Shown one piece after another: positions 62,309 through 64,000 of a stretch of 64,000 nt of DNA. The first letter of the stretch is position 1. The number at the start of each line of letters is the position of its first letter. The stretch is from the NCBI GenBank assembly GCA_003279705.1, contig QCGZ01000001.1, positions 1 through 64,000 of the forward strand. Reading direction: 5' to 3'. A model generated the notes under the pieces. The model searched no databases. It saw nothing but the letters and a program-made list of their open reading frames with translations, and was not told the DNA's origin. A program made the position numbers and the translations under genes. The stretch comes from OCS116 cluster bacterium AG-390-I16 (GTDB taxonomy: Bacteria > Pseudomonadota > Alphaproteobacteria > MED-G09).

Positions 62309-63150
62309 ATGATATTTAAAATGCTTACTCGAGTACAAAATATTTTTCTTGCAACTAGTAATATAGAAGAAACATCTCAAAAATTTTCTATTTTTTTTGG
62401 AAGAAACCCTAATTTTATTGGTCAATCAAGAAACCTTGGTATCGATATAATAAGTTTTGGATTATATAAGACAAATATTTGTTTAATTTCCCCAAAGAGT
62501 CCTGGTATTTGGTTTGAAAACCTTAATAGTTTTCTAAAGATTAAAGGTGAGGGTATTTTTGGAATAAATTTTTCTTCCGATGATTTTGATGATGATTATA
62601 GTAATTTTGTAAAGAATGATTTAAAGCTAAGTAATAAATTTGAAAGTTGTTTTGAAGGAAATAATGAGAATCAAATTAAATTTTCTTTTTTTAATATATT
62701 AGATAAAAACATTGAAAGTTTAAATATCCTTGTAAGCCATGAAATGGATTTCCAGAATAATATAGCAAATTCAAATAACAATGTGAGCAAAGTAAATCAA
62801 TTAGTAATTCAAACAGAAACTCCCGATTCAATCAAAGATATTTTTGAACGGAAGTTGGGTATTAGACTGGCTTTGGATAAAACATTTAAGGAGTGGGCTG
62901 GGCGTATGCTTTTTTTAGATTAGGTGGTGTAACATTAGAGGTAATTGAAGGAAAAGATATTGAGCAAAATCCTAAATATTTTGGTATTGGTTGGCACGCT
63001 GAAAATTACAATAAATGCTATAATAACTTAATTAACGATGGCTTTAGTCTCTCTGAAATTAGAAAAGGAAGAAAAGAAGGTACTGTGGTATCTACTATAA
63101 AAGAACCGATATTAAATATACCGACTATTTTAATTGGTTTAGAGGAATGA
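62309..63150 (+). pseudogene. VOC/glyoxalase-like protein split by a -1 frameshift
   Basis: Two reading frames make one protein. Frame A (62309-62923, 204 residues) has a VOC N-terminal domain starting LTRVQNIFLATSNIEET and the beginning of a second domain up to EWAGRMLFLD. The frame B continuation (through 63150) carries RLGGVTLEVIEGKD and GIGWHAENYNKCYNNL, the rest of the second VOC domain. The junction is a run of seven T followed by A (62910-62917). In frame A the codons read CTT TTT TTA, i.e. a U-UUU-UUA heptamer, the HIV-1-type slippery sequence; a -1 slip gives LFLRLGGVTLEV. It may be true programmed frameshifting, a mutation, or a homopolymer base-call error. Confidence 0.7.
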
Positions 63151-63154
63151 TTTT

Positions 63155-64000
63155 ATGAAAAAATTTTTTTTTATTATTTTTTTAATCTTTTTGTCTTCCT
63201 GTTCAGAAGATGAAAACATAGAAAACAGTGATGGTTTATTGCAAATTACATTTGCAACCGATTGGAAAGCCCAGGCAGAACAAGGTGGTTTCTATCAAGC
63301 TCTAGCTTCTGGAAAATATTTAAAAAAGGGCTTAGATGTAAAAATAATTCAAGGTAACGCAAATATAAATATTCCAAGGTTGTTGGCTTCAAATTCAATT
63401 GATTTTGGAATGGGTTCAAATAGTTTTATTCCCATGAATATGGTTGCTAATAATATTCCTGGAAAGGCTGTAATGGCCGTTTTTCAAAAAGATCCTCAAA
63501 TAATTATGACCCATGCGAGTAATAGTGTTGAGAATATTGAAGATATTGTGGGTCTTCCCATTATGATTGCAGATGCAAGTATTGGAGGATTTTGGCTATG
63601 GTTAAAATCAAAATATAGTTTTAACGATAGCCAAATTCGAAAAAAAACTATTAGTTTGGCACCTTTTTTGAAAGATACTTCTTCTATTCAGCAAGGTTAC
63701 TTAACGTCTGAACCTTATTTATTTGAACAGGTAACTGGCGAACAACCTAAGGTTTTTCTAATGGCTGATTATGGTTATCCAAGTTATGGAGCAATGATAC
63801 TGGCATCAAATGACATGATAATGCAAGATCCAAAAATCGTTCAGGATTTTGTTGATGCAAGTATTGAGGGTTGGATTGATTATATCTATGGAGACCCTTC
63901 TTTAGGGAATAATTTGATATTAAGCGAAAATAATGAAATGACTGAAGAAGTCTTGTTCCAAGCTATTAGAAAAATTAGAGAATATAATATGATATCTAGT
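63155..64000 (+). CDS. NMT1/THI5-like ABC transporter substrate-binding lipoprotein (partial)
   Basis: Open to the end of the window, 282 residues seen. A signal peptide with lipobox LSSC (Cys about residue 16), then ITFATDWKAQAEQGGFYQAL and GKYLKKGLDVKII, the opening of NitT/TauT/ThiY-type binding proteins, followed by the SNSIDFGMGSNSF pattern. Homologues bring in thiamine-pyrimidine precursors, taurine, nitrate or pyrimidines. It starts 5 bp after the VOC gene with AGAGGA as ribosome-binding site, so the pair is likely one operon. A ThiY-type role is a guess. Confidence 0.85.
   Translation, partial: MKKFFFIIFLIFLSSCSEDENIENSDGLLQITFATDWKAQAEQGGFYQALASGKYLKKGLDVKIIQGNANINIPRLLASNSIDFGMGSNSFIPMNMVANNIPGKAVMAVFQKDPQIIMTHASNSVENIEDIVGLPIMIADASIGGFWLWLKSKYSFNDSQIRKKTISLAPFLKDTSSIQQGYLTSEPYLFEQVTGEQPKVFLMADYGYPSYGAMILASNDMIMQDPKIVQDFVDASIEGWIDYIYGDPSLGNNLILSENNEMTEEVLFQAIRKIREYNMISS

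Overview
The window is a dense, AT-rich stretch of bacterial chromosome (roughly 70% A+T by eye) that reads as a streamlined, probably marine, alphaproteobacterium. The lineage markers are a Shemin-type 5-aminolevulinate synthase (hemA), the alphaproteobacterial SerC/SerA pair behind a serC-leader-like RNA, rluD next to rpoH, a DUF3035/BamF lipoprotein beside lspA, a TIGR01459-type HAD protein before ribF, and an IleS with the reduced C-terminal zinc motif that I associate with this class. Two TonB receptors argue against SAR11 itself. The genus cannot be told from the sequence. I see no insertion sequence, integrase, prophage or CRISPR array.

Layout. 0-11 kb: housekeeping run (5-FCL end, ymdB, yebC, a PD-(D/E)XK nuclease, tilS, ftsH, glmM, serC-serA, purA). 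11-15 kb: a TPP riboswitch followed by an outer-membrane receptor, a PnuC-type thiamine permease and a small-molecule kinase, which together form a thiamine-scavenging operon. 15-17 kb: rpoH and rluD, plus a 35-residue membrane peptide not usually called. 17-25 kb: iron block with fbpABC, a P19/Tp34-like periplasmic protein and a siderophore receptor, marked by three near-identical Fur-box-like sites, then a candidate small RNA with a strong terminator, ahpC-ahpD and a pseudoazurin. 25-31.7 kb: nearly complete heme pathway, hemA divergent from hemC(D)-hemB-hemE-hemF-hemJ.

31.7-47 kb is the accessory part: an orphan molybdenum hydroxylase large subunit, three SDR dehydrogenases, a ThuA-like protein, two tandem cytochromes P450 and an amidohydrolase, then an unrecognised three-gene membrane cassette built round a MotA/TolQ/ExbB-type channel, and two tandem quinohemoprotein dehydrogenases. 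47-64 kb returns to housekeeping (cysQ, mnmA, tRNA-Met, ribF, ileS, lspA, bamF-like, trxB, an Lrp regulator) with small metabolic genes between, and ends in a frameshifted VOC protein and the first 282 residues of a lipoprotein substrate-binding protein.

Two genome-scale features stand out. All eight convergent gene junctions in the window have between a 4-bp overlap and a 3-bp gap, leaving no room for terminators. The usual alphaproteobacterial order yebC-ruvCAB-tol-pal-tilS is collapsed, with a single nuclease gene where ruvC would be. The best candidates for something undescribed are the ExbB-like cassette at 40.9-42.7 kb and the nuclease at 1.8 kb.
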